Shown here: one piece after another, positions 49,667 through 57,878 of the stretch
Position numbering within the stretch: the stretch's first letter is position 1
How the letters are laid out: every line of letters begins with the position of its first letter
Origin: Saccharopolyspora endophytica
GTDB lineage: Bacteria > Actinomycetota > Actinomycetes > Mycobacteriales > Pseudonocardiaceae
Direction of reading: 5' to 3'
DNA length: 64,000 bases
Assembly (NCBI RefSeq): GCF_018070075.1
Contig: NZ_JAGPXE010000018.1
Location: 1 to 64,000 of the forward strand
Notes under the pieces: generated by a model
The model's input: the letters and a program-made list of their open reading frames with translations, nothing else
What the model was told of the DNA's origin: nothing
Database searches by the model: none
Translations under genes and position numbers: made by a program

Positions 49667-50565
49667 CACGCCCCCATCGCCTTGGCGATCTCGGCGCCGA
49701 GCGAGACGTTGTTGCGGTACACGGCGATGTTGACGTCCAGGCTGCGGCCGCCGGTCGCCCTGACGATGTGGTCCAGCAGGAACGGGGTGGTGTCCTGGCC
49801 GACGATGTTCTGCTCGCGGGCCGCCTGCCACGCCTCGGCGACCACGCGATCGTGCAACTCGGGCGGGAGCTGCTCGTCCGCGGGAACGGGGTTGGCGATC
49901 AGCAGCGCTGCCCGCAGGTCCAGTTCCCGACGGGCGCGGGCCATCGCAGCCGCTTCCCGGGGGTCGGACACGGAGAAGTCGATCTCGTGCCCGGAATCCG
50001 CGACGTAGAAGCCGGGGTACCGGTTCGTCCGGTAGCCCACGACCGGAATGCTGAGGGACTCCAGGCGTTCCAACGTGGCGGAGATGTCCAAGATGGACTT
50101 CGCGCCCGCGCTGACCACGAGGATCGGCACGTCGGCGAGCGTGAAGAGGTCGGCCGACTCGTCGAAGCTGGTACCGGCGCCTTCGTGGACACCGCCGAGA
50201 CCACCGGTGGAGAACACCTCGATGCCGGCCTTGTGCGCGAGCAGCGCCGTGGCCGCGACGGTGGTGCCGCCGGAGAGCTCCTTGACCGCGGCGATCGGGA
50301 GGTCTCGCACGCTGACCTTGACCGCGTCGTCCTCGTTGGACAGCCGCTCGATCTGGTCGTCGGTGAGCCCGATCGTCGGCACGCCGTCGACGACGCCGAT
50401 CGTGGCCGGGACCACTCCGGCGTCGCGGAGCCGGGTCTCGGCTTCCCTGGCGACCTCCAGGTTGCGCGGGCGCGGCAGCCCGTGCGTGAAGATCGTCGAC
50501 TCGAGCGCGACCACCGGGCGACCGGCGGCGACCGCGTCACGAACTTCCGTTGACACCACGAACAT
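49666..50565 (-). CDS. psuG: Pseudouridine-5'-phosphate glycosidase
   Basis: A 299-residue enzyme that splits pseudouridine-5'-phosphate into uracil and ribose-5-phosphate, breaking a C-C glycosidic bond. Family blocks are VVALESTIFTHGLPRPRN, TIGVVDGVPTIGL, ELSGGTTVAATALLAHKAGI (20 residues), VFSTGGLGGVHEGA and VVGYRTNRYPGFY. ATG 50565 is fixed by GGAGG. It heads the psuG-psuK-MFS operon and diverges from a LysR gene. Confidence 0.94.
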   Translation of the reverse strand: MFVVSTEVRDAVAAGRPVVALESTIFTHGLPRPRNLEVAREAETRLRDAGVVPATIGVVDGVPTIGLTDDQIERLSNEDDAVKVSVRDLPIAAVKELSGGTTVAATALLAHKAGIEVFSTGGLGGVHEGAGTSFDESADLFTLADVPILVVSAGAKSILDISATLERLESLSIPVVGYRTNRYPGFYVADSGHEIDFSVSDPREAAAMARARRELDLRAALLIANPVPADEQLPPELHDRVVAEAWQAAREQNIVGQDTTPFLLDHIVRATGGRSLDVNIAVYRNNVSLGAEIAKAMGA

Positions 50566-50655
50566 CTGCGCGAACCTCCGACTGGATCTCTGGCTGGTGG
50601 CGAGAAATCTAGAGCCGTCAGTGCGTGGGAACAACGAACAATTCGGACGTGACTG

Positions 50656-50670
50656 ATAGCGTCACGCTAT
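50656..50670. promoter_or_regulatory. LysR-type box ATAG-N7-CTAT at the psuG/LysR divergent promoter
   Basis: ATAGCGTCACGCTAT is a near-perfect palindrome with T-N11-A geometry. Its last two bases are the first two of the LysR start codon. An overlapping CGTGAC-N7-GTCACG repeat (50648-50666) adds symmetry. Binding here would block the LysR gene and could activate psuG about 90 bases away. Confidence 0.6.
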
Positions 50671-51589
50671 GGGTGTGACGTTGCGGCAGCTCGAGGTCTT
50701 CGTCGCGGTCGCCGACGAGTCGCACTTCGGCCGCGCGGCGCAGCGCCTGCACTGCTCGCAGCCGGTGGTGAGCCAGGAGATCCGGCGCCTGGAAGGTGCT
50801 GTCGGCACGACGTTGTTCGACCGCTCGACCCGGACCGTGGCGCTGACCGAGGCAGGCGCGGCGCTGCTCGACGACGCCCGCGCGCTCTGCGACGCAGCGG
50901 GCGCTTTCGTCGCCCGCGCGCGCCGGCTCACCGACGTGCGGTCGCGTCGGCTGCGCATCGCGGTCACGCCGAGCGTGATGGACGAGATCCTGCCGGTGGT
51001 CCTGCGTCGCGCGGAGTCGGCGATGCCGAACGCGGAGCTGCTGGAGGTCCCGGTGGAGACCGGGGAAGTTGCGGATGCCCTGGTGAACCGCGACTGCGAT
51101 GTCGGGCTCGGGCGGTTCGTGACCCCGCCACCGCACCACCGGTCCGACCTGGTGCGCACCGAACCGGTTCTGGTGGCGCTGAGCGAGCACCACCCGCTGG
51201 CCGGGGAAGGGGCGATCGACCTGGCCGAGATGGGTGATCTGCCGCTGCTGCTCTGGCCACGCGAGCAGAACCCCGGCTACTACGACGAGCTGATGCGCAT
51301 CTGCGCCGACCGCGGTTTGGACCCGCTGGTGCTGGTCAGCCCACCCCGCATCGTCGGCGGGCGGTCGTACCTGATCGCCGACGCGCGCGCGTTCTCGCTG
51401 ATCCCGGCCTCCACCGCCGGTCGGGTCACCGACGGCGTGCGAGTCGTGCCGCTGCGCCGACCCGCGACCCTGCCGCTGTCGGTGATCTGGCTCGAGCGGG
51501 ATCACCGGCCGGTGGTGGCGGAGTTCCTCGACCTGGTCCGTCAGGTCGGGGCCGAGCTGGCGGGTGAGCAGCGGCCTCCGCGCAGGTGA
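50669..51589 (+). CDS. LysR-family regulator, probable control of pseudouridine genes
   Basis: A 306-residue LysR regulator: VTLRQLEVFVAVADESHFGRA, then LHCSQPVVSQEIRRLEGAVG for the HTH, and RRLRIAVTPSVMDEILPVVL opening the effector domain. It diverges from psuG and has its own LysR box across its start codon. Sensing of pseudouridine or its phosphate is inferred. It lacks an obvious ribosome site, consistent with a short or absent leader. Confidence 0.87.
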   Translation: MGVTLRQLEVFVAVADESHFGRAAQRLHCSQPVVSQEIRRLEGAVGTTLFDRSTRTVALTEAGAALLDDARALCDAAGAFVARARRLTDVRSRRLRIAVTPSVMDEILPVVLRRAESAMPNAELLEVPVETGEVADALVNRDCDVGLGRFVTPPPHHRSDLVRTEPVLVALSEHHPLAGEGAIDLAEMGDLPLLLWPREQNPGYYDELMRICADRGLDPLVLVSPPRIVGGRSYLIADARAFSLIPASTAGRVTDGVRVVPLRRPATLPLSVIWLERDHRPVVAEFLDLVRQVGAELAGEQRPPRR

Positions 51590-51619
51590 GCCGGGCGGTG
51601 CCCGCGACTTCGATTCAGG

Positions 51620-51636
51620 GTTGCACTGAACGCAAT
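51620..51636. promoter_or_regulatory. Repeat GTTGC-N7-GCAAT, distal copy
   Basis: GTTGC-ACTGAAC-GCAAT matches in arms and spacing the copy at 51782-51798, 162 bases downstream. Both lie in the 300-base gap before the creatinase operon. The gap has no coding pattern and otherwise shows one promoter. Confidence 0.4.
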
Positions 51637-51755
51637 TAGGTTGCGTAACGAGTCTCTTTGGGGGCATCTGCAGTAATGCGTCTAGTCGACGCGAGAACGT
51701 GCACTCCACCTGCGAATACGTGACATTCGAGCGGCCCTGTGGGCCCAGGTGGGCG

Positions 51756-51798
51756 TTGACAGTCTGGCGGTCGGTCCCTACGTTGCAGAAATCGCAAC
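51756..51798 (+). promoter_or_regulatory. Promoter with proximal GTTGC-N7-GCAAC operator, creatinase operon
   Basis: TTGACA (51756-51761) and TACGTT (51779-51784) are 17 bases apart. GTTGC-AGAAATC-GCAAC (51782-51798) begins at the -10 box and covers the expected start site. That is a repressor position. The IclR protein encoded at the end of the operon is the likely ligand-responsive factor. Confidence 0.58.
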
Positions 51799-51890
51799 TG
51801 TGTTGTTTCTAGTGAGTCAGGCTAGGTGAAAGGGGACGGTGCGGGTTCGCGCCTGCATCGCCGACTCGACCCATCGGGGAGTGGGCAAGC

Positions 51891-53255
51891 ATGCCTTCCA
51901 GCACGTCCGATCCCGGGCGGAGAACGCCTGCGCCGTCGACGATGCGCCGCGTCGTCAGCGCCAGCTTCATCGGCAACCTCGTCGAGTGGTTCGACTACGC
52001 CGTGTACGGCTACCTCGCCACCACGATCGCGAGCGTGTTCTTCCCGGGCACCTCGCCGACCGCCGGGCTGCTGGCGACGTTCAGCGTGTTCGCGCTGTCG
52101 TTCGTCATCCGGCCGGTGGGCGGCCTCTTCTGGGGGCACTTCGGCGACCGGTTCGGCAGGCGCAACGCGCTGTCGCTGTCGATCCTGATCATGTCCGCCG
52201 CCACCTGCGTGATCGCCCTGCTGCCCGATTACGCCGCCGTGGGCATCGCCGCACCCATGCTGCTGCTGGCCACCAGGCTGGTGCAGGGCTTCTCGGCGGC
52301 AGGCGAGTACGCGGGAGCCTCGGCGTTCCTGTTCGAGTACGCGCCCGAGGGCCGGAAGGGCGCCTACACCAGCGTCGTTCCCGCCAGCACCGCCTGCGGG
52401 CTCCTGCTCGGTTCGGTCGTGGTCACCGCGCTGACCTCGGTCCTCTCGGACGAGGCCATGGCGTCCTGGGGGTGGCGGGTTCCGTTCCTGCTGGCCGCGC
52501 CGCTGGGGCTCATCGGTCGCTACATCCGGCTCAAGCTCGAGGACACCCCCGAGTACCGCGAGCTGGAAGGCCGGCAGTCCGCCGCGCAGGCGCCGCTGCG
52601 GGACGCCTTCGCGCACAACAAGGGCCGGCTCCTCGTCGCGTTCGGGGTGACCAGCCTCAACGCCGTCGGGTTCTACATGCTGCTGAGCTACATGCCGACC
52701 TACCTGTCGACCGAGCTCGGGCTGGGGGAGACGAGCTCGTTCGTGTCCACCGGCGTGACGCTCGTGGTCTACATCGGGGCCGTGCTGCTCATGGGCCGCC
52801 TCTCCGACCGGGTCGGTCGCGCGAGGATGCTGACGCTGGCCGGAGCGCTGTTCGCCGTGCTGGCGGTCCCGGTCTTCCTGCTCCTCGGAACGGCCGGAGT
52901 GGTCGGTGTCGTGCTGATCCACACGGCGCTGGGCATCGTGCTCAGCACCAACGACGGCACGCTACCGGCCTTCTTGTCGGAGCTGTTCCCGACGCACGTG
53001 CGCTACAGCGGTTTCGCGCTCAGCTTCAACACCGCCAACGCCCTGTTCGGCGGGACGGCTCCGTTCGTGGCCACCTCCCTGATCCACGCGAGTTCCGACC
53101 CGGTCGCCCCGGCCTGGTACCTCGCCGCCGCAGGGGTCGCCGCGGTGCTGGTCATGCGCGCCGCGCGTCACGTTCCACCCGGTGCCGACGCCGACGGGCC
53201 GGCACCGGGGTCCGCACAGTGCAGCACCGATCACGAGAAGGGATCTGCTCGATGA
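51891..53255 (+). CDS. MHS-family MFS transporter, candidate creatine importer
   Basis: A 454-residue MHS symporter (ProP-like): SASFIGNLVEWFDYAVYGYL, GGLFWGHFGDRFGRRNAL, RLVQGFSAAGEYAGASAFLFE (quoted in part) and SWGWRVPFLLAAPLGL. The C-terminal 30 residues are hydrophilic. ProP relatives carry betaines and amino-acid-like zwitterions, which suits creatine or sarcosine. ATG 51891 follows GGGGAGTGGG. The creatinase gene overlaps its stop by 4 bases. Confidence 0.87.
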   Translation: MPSSTSDPGRRTPAPSTMRRVVSASFIGNLVEWFDYAVYGYLATTIASVFFPGTSPTAGLLATFSVFALSFVIRPVGGLFWGHFGDRFGRRNALSLSILIMSAATCVIALLPDYAAVGIAAPMLLLATRLVQGFSAAGEYAGASAFLFEYAPEGRKGAYTSVVPASTACGLLLGSVVVTALTSVLSDEAMASWGWRVPFLLAAPLGLIGRYIRLKLEDTPEYRELEGRQSAAQAPLRDAFAHNKGRLLVAFGVTSLNAVGFYMLLSYMPTYLSTELGLGETSSFVSTGVTLVVYIGAVLLMGRLSDRVGRARMLTLAGALFAVLAVPVFLLLGTAGVVGVVLIHTALGIVLSTNDGTLPAFLSELFPTHVRYSGFALSFNTANALFGGTAPFVATSLIHASSDPVAPAWYLAAAGVAAVLVMRAARHVPPGADADGPAPGSAQCSTDHEKGSAR

Positions 53256-54472
53256 GCATGGAACGCCTCAAGACCATCCACAACGGACAACGCGTCGCAC
53301 CGACGTTCTCCGAGGCGGAGATGCGGCGGCGAGTGGACGTGCTGCGCCGGCGCATGACCGAAACGGGCGTGGACGCGGTCGTCTTCACCAGCTACCACAA
53401 CATCAACTACTACAGCGACTTCCTCTACACGGCGTTCGGGCGCAACTACGCGCTCGTGGTCACGCAGGGCAGCCACGTCACCGTGTCGGCCAACATCGAC
53501 GCCGGGCAGCCGTGGCGGCGGAGCTTCGGCGACAACGTCGTCTACACGGACTGGCAGCGCGACAACTTCGAGCACGCCATCGCCACGGTGCTCTCCGACG
53601 CCGGAGTCACCAAGGGGCGGCTCGGCGTCGAGGGCGACGAGCTGGCGCCGGCGCTGCGCGCGCGGATCGCCCGGGTCCTGCCCGGGTTCGAGTTCACCGA
53701 CGTCTCCGCGACCGCTATGGCCCAGCGGATGGTGAAGTCGCCCGAGGAGATCGCGCTGATCAAGGAGGGCGCGCGCATCGCGGACCTCGGTGGGGCCGCC
53801 GTGACCGCAGCGGTCGCCGAAGGCGTGCCCGAGTACGAGGTGGCGCTGGCGGGCACCCAGGCGATGGTCCGCGAGATTGCCCGGTCCTTCCCCGACGCCG
53901 AGCTGCGGGACACCTGGGTGTGGTTCCAGTCCGGGGTCAACACCGACGGCGCCCACAACTGGCCGACCTCCCGGAAGGTCCAGCGCGGCGACCTGCTGAG
54001 CCTCAACTGCTTCCCGATGATCGCCGGGTACTACACGGCCCTGGAGCGCACCCTGGTCTACGGCGAGGCCAGCGCGGCCCAGCTGCGGTACTGGGAGGTC
54101 AACACCGCGGTGCACGAGCGCGGCCTGGAGCTCATCCGCCCCGGAGCGGTCTGCGGGGACATCGCCGCGGAGCTGAACAAGGTCTACGACGAGCAGGAGC
54201 TGTTGCAGCACCGCACCTTCGGGTACGGCCACTCCTTCGGCGTGCTGTCGCACTACTACGGCCGGGAAGCGGGCCTGGAGCTGCGCGAGGACATCGAGAC
54301 CGTCCTCGAACCCGGGATGGTCGTGTCCATGGAACCGATGATCACCATCCCGGAGGGGCAGGAAGGAGCGGGCGGGTACCGCGAGCATGACATCCTCGTG
54401 GTGACCGAGAACGGCGCCGAGAACATCACGCGCTTCCCCTACGGACCCGAGCACAACGTCCTCCCCGCCTGA
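53252..54472 (+). CDS. Creatinase (creatine amidinohydrolase)
   Basis: A 406-residue M24-fold enzyme that hydrolyses creatine to sarcosine and urea. It matches Pseudomonas creatinase closely through the whole length: FTSYHNINYYSDFLYTAFGR, SANIDAGQPWRRSFGDN, VYTDWQRDNFEHA, the catalytic-His region QSGVNTDGAHN, LSLNCFPMIAGYYTALERTL (20 residues), YGHSFGVLSHYYGREAGLEL (20) and SMEPMITIPEG. General M24 metal ligands are replaced, as in true creatinase. ATG 53252 overlaps the transporter stop; ATG 53258 is possible. Its urea product links it to the urease genes 5 kb away. Confidence 0.93.
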   Translation: MSMERLKTIHNGQRVAPTFSEAEMRRRVDVLRRRMTETGVDAVVFTSYHNINYYSDFLYTAFGRNYALVVTQGSHVTVSANIDAGQPWRRSFGDNVVYTDWQRDNFEHAIATVLSDAGVTKGRLGVEGDELAPALRARIARVLPGFEFTDVSATAMAQRMVKSPEEIALIKEGARIADLGGAAVTAAVAEGVPEYEVALAGTQAMVREIARSFPDAELRDTWVWFQSGVNTDGAHNWPTSRKVQRGDLLSLNCFPMIAGYYTALERTLVYGEASAAQLRYWEVNTAVHERGLELIRPGAVCGDIAAELNKVYDEQELLQHRTFGYGHSFGVLSHYYGREAGLELREDIETVLEPGMVVSMEPMITIPEGQEGAGGYREHDILVVTENGAENITRFPYGPEHNVLPA

Positions 54473-54563
54473 CGGCGGATCGCAGGCCACGCCGGTCTCC
54501 GGGTTCGGAGGCCGGCGTCGTCGCGGTCCCGAGCGGTGTGCGGCGGTGCGGGAGGGCACGACG

Positions 54564-55382
54564 ATGAGCGACAACGACGAACTCGACCGGCAGGAGGCCA
54601 GGAGCGCCAACTCGGTGCTGCACAACGGCATCCGCGTCCTGCGCTCGTTCTCGGTGGACGAACCCGCGCTCGGCGTCACCGAGATCGCCCGCAGGGTGGA
54701 CCTGCACAAGAGCACCGTGTCCCGGTTGCTCAACCAGCTCGAACAGCTGGACCTCGTCCTGCGCGACCCGGAGAGCGGGCGCTTCCGGCTCGGTCTCGGT
54801 CTGATCGGCATCGCCGGTCCGCTGCTGGCCAACCTCGACGTCCGCCGCGTGGCCTACCCGTCGCTGGAGCGGCTCACCGAGCGCACCGGCGAGACCAGCG
54901 CTCTCGTCGTGTGGAGCGGCCACGAGTCCGTCTCCGTCGAGCAGGTCCCGAGCCCGAAGCTGGTCAAGCACACCACCCCGATCGGGACGCGCTACACCAC
55001 CGCGGCGAGCTCGTCGGTGCAGGTGTTCCTGGCCGAGCTGCCGGAAGGGCGCGCCCGAGAACTGCTGGAACGGGGGCTGGTGCGCTCGGAGCGCCGGGAC
55101 GACGCCGAGGTGAGCGGTTACCTCGAACGACTCGCCGCGGTGCGGAGCTCGGGCGTGGCGATCAACGCCGGTGAAACCCACGTCGAGGAGGTCGGCATCA
55201 GCGCGCCGGTGCGCGACCACCGCGGACACCTCGTCGCCGCCCTGCTGCTGTCGGCGCCCAGCTTCCGCGTGTCGGAGCAGCTGCGCGACCAGCTCGCGGG
55301 AGTGGTCCGCGAGACGGCCGCGGAGATCTCCACCCGCTTGGGCGCACCGGGGTGCGACGGCGACGGGCCGCCGCACCCCTGA
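54564..55382 (+). CDS. IclR-family regulator
   Basis: A 272-residue IclR regulator. The HTH is LGVTEIARRVDLHKSTVSRLL; the effector (GAF-like) domain from about residue 95 includes LTERTGETSALVVWSG and GVAINAGETHVEEVGISAPV (20 residues). ATG 54564 is set by GGGAGGG. It follows creatinase by 91 bases and precedes a convergent hydrolase by 4 bases. It probably senses creatine, sarcosine or a related compound and acts at the GTTGC repeats. Confidence 0.88.
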   Translation: MSDNDELDRQEARSANSVLHNGIRVLRSFSVDEPALGVTEIARRVDLHKSTVSRLLNQLEQLDLVLRDPESGRFRLGLGLIGIAGPLLANLDVRRVAYPSLERLTERTGETSALVVWSGHESVSVEQVPSPKLVKHTTPIGTRYTTAASSSVQVFLAELPEGRARELLERGLVRSERRDDAEVSGYLERLAAVRSSGVAINAGETHVEEVGISAPVRDHRGHLVAALLLSAPSFRVSEQLRDQLAGVVRETAAEISTRLGAPGCDGDGPPHP

Positions 55383-55386
55383 GCGG

Positions 55387-56265
55387 TCACACCGGCACGT
55401 CGGTCAACCGCTCGTGGGTCCGGGCGGGACCGCACAGCGGCCGGGCGTGCGCTGCGATCTCGGCCAGCGAGGTCACCCACATGCCGTCGAGCGATCGCAG
55501 CAGCTCCAGCAGCCGGTCGAGGGCGTGGGCCTTGGCCGGGCGCCCGGACAGGAACGGGTGGGCGGTCAGGACGAAGCAGCCGCCCTCGGCGTGGCGCGTC
55601 GTGGCCTCCAGCGACCACATCTCCAGCGCCTTCAGCGGGCTCTCGATGACGCCGCTGCCCGTCCAGCCGGGGTAGAACGCGAACTGCTCCCAGTCGTCCA
55701 GCGACCAGTCCACCGGGATCTCGACCAGCTCGGTCGAACCCGGCCCGGAGCTGGTCATCAGGTACGGGACGTCGTCGTCGAGCAGGCTGGAGTCGTAGCT
55801 GAAACCGCGTTCGGCCAGCAGTTTCGGGGTGTGCCAGTTCATCTCCCACCACGGCGCGCGGTAGCCGGTCGGCCGGACACCGGCGACGCGTTCGAGCGCC
55901 TCGAGCCCCCGGTCCAGGTACTCGGCCTCCTTGCCCTCGTCGAGCCCGCGCATCGACTCGTGCACGTACCCGTGGTGGGCCACCTCGTGACCGTCGTCGA
56001 CGATCGCCCGCACCGTGTCGGGGTAGCACTCGGCGGTGTAGCCGGGGACGAAGAAGGTCGCCCGCACGTCGTGGCGCCGCAGCACGTTCAGCAGCCGCGG
56101 CACGCCCACCCGGGGGCCGTAGGACTGGTGCCCCATCAGGGACATGCGCTCCACCGAGCCGGGATCCTGGACCAGGGCGCAGGATTCGGCATCGACGTCG
56201 AAGGTCAGCGCGGCCGCGGCGCGAACACCGCGCTGCCACGGGAAGGATCCGGGAGTTCCGGACAT
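55387..56265 (-). CDS. Polysaccharide-deacetylase-fold amidohydrolase (PuuE/HP0310/imidase branch)
   Basis: A 292-residue NodB-fold protein. The metal residues are in ALTFDVDAE and EVAHHGYVHESM; other blocks are TFFVPGYTAECYPDTVRAIV (20 residues), RPTGYRAPWWEMNWHTP, IPVDWSLDDWEQF and CFVLTAHPFLSGR. It has no signal peptide. This cytosolic branch contains allantoinase PuuE, HP0310 and bacterial cyclic imidases rather than chitin deacetylases. With an NCS1 permease, PucR and urease nearby, hydrolysis of a cyclic ureide, hydantoin or imide is most likely. GAGGTGA precedes ATG 56265. Confidence 0.8.
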   Translation of the reverse strand: MSGTPGSFPWQRGVRAAAALTFDVDAESCALVQDPGSVERMSLMGHQSYGPRVGVPRLLNVLRRHDVRATFFVPGYTAECYPDTVRAIVDDGHEVAHHGYVHESMRGLDEGKEAEYLDRGLEALERVAGVRPTGYRAPWWEMNWHTPKLLAERGFSYDSSLLDDDVPYLMTSSGPGSTELVEIPVDWSLDDWEQFAFYPGWTGSGVIESPLKALEMWSLEATTRHAEGGCFVLTAHPFLSGRPAKAHALDRLLELLRSLDGMWVTSLAEIAAHARPLCGPARTHERLTDVPV

Positions 56266-56297
56266 GTTCACCTCGTTCCACATCGGAATGGCACTGC

Positions 56298-57767
56298 TCA
56301 GGAGGGGGCGTGATCGGGCAGGTCGCGCTTCGGCAGCTGCTCGGGCAGGTGACGGCGGTGCACGCGCGGTCCCAGCACGGCGTAGAGGGCCGCCGAGACC
56401 AGGCCACCGGCCAGCCAGGAGAGGTCGATGCCTCCCATCGCGCCGGCGATCGGTCCCTGGAAGACCTCCAGGACGCCGTGCATGAACAGCCAGGTGGAGA
56501 CCACGCCCGCGCCGAAGGAGACCACCGCCGCCCAGTTGACGTCCGGCAGGAGGGGGCTGCCGACCGGCGCGAACAGCCGGTCCGTGCGGCTGTTGTCGCG
56601 TTCGAGCGCGAAGAAGTGGACGAGCATGATCCCGGCCCAGGAGGCCACCCAGGCGACGAGCGAGACGAGCCAGGAGTCCAGCACGGACGCGAGGTCGCCG
56701 TGGAAGACGAACAGCGCCACGCACAGCATCGAGAACACGCCCACCAGGACGCTCAGCGTGCGGCGCGAGGCCTTGACGTCCAAGGCCTGCGCGGCGACGC
56801 CGAAGGTGTAGATGTTGAGGATGTTCGTGGCGATCGGCCCGTGCACCACCAGGAAGAGCACGGGCACGGCGAGCGAGCCGTAGTTGTCGACGATCAGGCG
56901 TCCGGGATCGGCCTCGCCGTTCTTGGTGGCCAGCGAGGCGCCGAGGACGCCGAGCCAGACGACCGGGAGGAACTGCCCCAGCGTGCTGGCGAGGTAGAGC
57001 CTGCGTCGCGGCACGGTGGTGCTGACGAACCGCGAGTAGTCGGCCGCGTAGGTGAACCAGGTGATGCCCCAGCCGATGCCGATGGCGGTCATGACGGCGG
57101 TCATCGCGCTGAGGCGCTCGATGCCGGTCAGCACCTGCCCCGGCGGGCCCGCGTAGCTCCAGTCGATCTCCAGCCCGGTCCAGGCGACCAGCGACATGAG
57201 GACCAGCACGGCGATCGTCGGTGGGACGGTCCAGCGCTCGAAGCTGGAGATCGCGCGGTACCCGAACCAGGAGATGAGCACCTGGGCGCCCATGATCAGC
57301 GCGGCCACGCCGAGCTTCGCGCCGTGGTTCTCGGCGGCCGGGTCCACCACGCCGAGCTCGCTGAGCAGCGCCATGACCAGGTCCAAGATGATCCAGGTGT
57401 TGACCGCGCACCACCCGACGGCGAGCAGCGCCTGGATCGCCGCGGGCAGGTACGCCCCGCGTCGGCCGAACGCGGCCCGGGACAGCACCATCCCGGTCGC
57501 GCCGGTGCGCTGGCCGAGCAGCACGAACAGTCCGAACAGGGCCATCCCGACGAAGTTGCCCGCGATGAGCACGATCAACGTGTCGGACAGCCCGAGGCCG
57601 AGCTCGATGCCCAGCGCCCCCAGCACCCAGTTGATCGGTGCGATGTTCGCGCCCGCCCAGATCCAGAACTGCCCCGAGACCCGGCGGGTTCGGGACTCGT
57701 CGGGGATCGGTTGGAGGCATTCCTCCAGGTCGCCTCTTGCGGGGTCGTCACCTGCCGGACTCGTCAT
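56298..57767 (-). CDS. NCS1-family purine/cytosine/hydantoin permease
   Basis: A 489-residue 12-helix permease: FWIWAGANIAPINWVLGALG (20 residues) in helix 1, GMVLSRAAFGRRGAYLPA, AVGWCAVNTWIILDLVMALL (20) in helix 3, GWGITWFTYAADYSRFV in helix 6. Family substrates are cytosine, purines, allantoin and hydantoins. The amidohydrolase gene follows after 32 bases, so the pair imports and opens one ring compound. It diverges from PucR. ATG 57767 has GGGGAGA. Confidence 0.88.
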   Translation of the reverse strand: MTSPAGDDPARGDLEECLQPIPDESRTRRVSGQFWIWAGANIAPINWVLGALGIELGLGLSDTLIVLIAGNFVGMALFGLFVLLGQRTGATGMVLSRAAFGRRGAYLPAAIQALLAVGWCAVNTWIILDLVMALLSELGVVDPAAENHGAKLGVAALIMGAQVLISWFGYRAISSFERWTVPPTIAVLVLMSLVAWTGLEIDWSYAGPPGQVLTGIERLSAMTAVMTAIGIGWGITWFTYAADYSRFVSTTVPRRRLYLASTLGQFLPVVWLGVLGASLATKNGEADPGRLIVDNYGSLAVPVLFLVVHGPIATNILNIYTFGVAAQALDVKASRRTLSVLVGVFSMLCVALFVFHGDLASVLDSWLVSLVAWVASWAGIMLVHFFALERDNSRTDRLFAPVGSPLLPDVNWAAVVSFGAGVVSTWLFMHGVLEVFQGPIAGAMGGIDLSWLAGGLVSAALYAVLGPRVHRRHLPEQLPKRDLPDHAPS

Positions 57768-57878
57768 CGGGTCTCCCCTCCACGCTGGCCTTGGCGAGAT
57801 CTCATGCTTCTGGCCGGGGAGGGAGGAAACAAGGTACATTCCGTCAACCAAATGTCGATCGCAGTTGGACGATCTGTC

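Noticed and set aside
53252-54472. Call as Xaa-Pro aminopeptidase
   Set aside because: It shares the M24 fold, but the whole-length blocks (TSYHNINYYSDFLY, QPWRRSFG, SHYYGREAGLELRED) are those of creatinase.
56310-57850. Plus-strand open frame running into the PucR gene, suggesting a longer PucR protein
   Set aside because: The portion before 57852 is the complement of the NCS1 permease gene and is composed of repetitive charged residues. PucR proteins normally start close to MKMSLDEVL.
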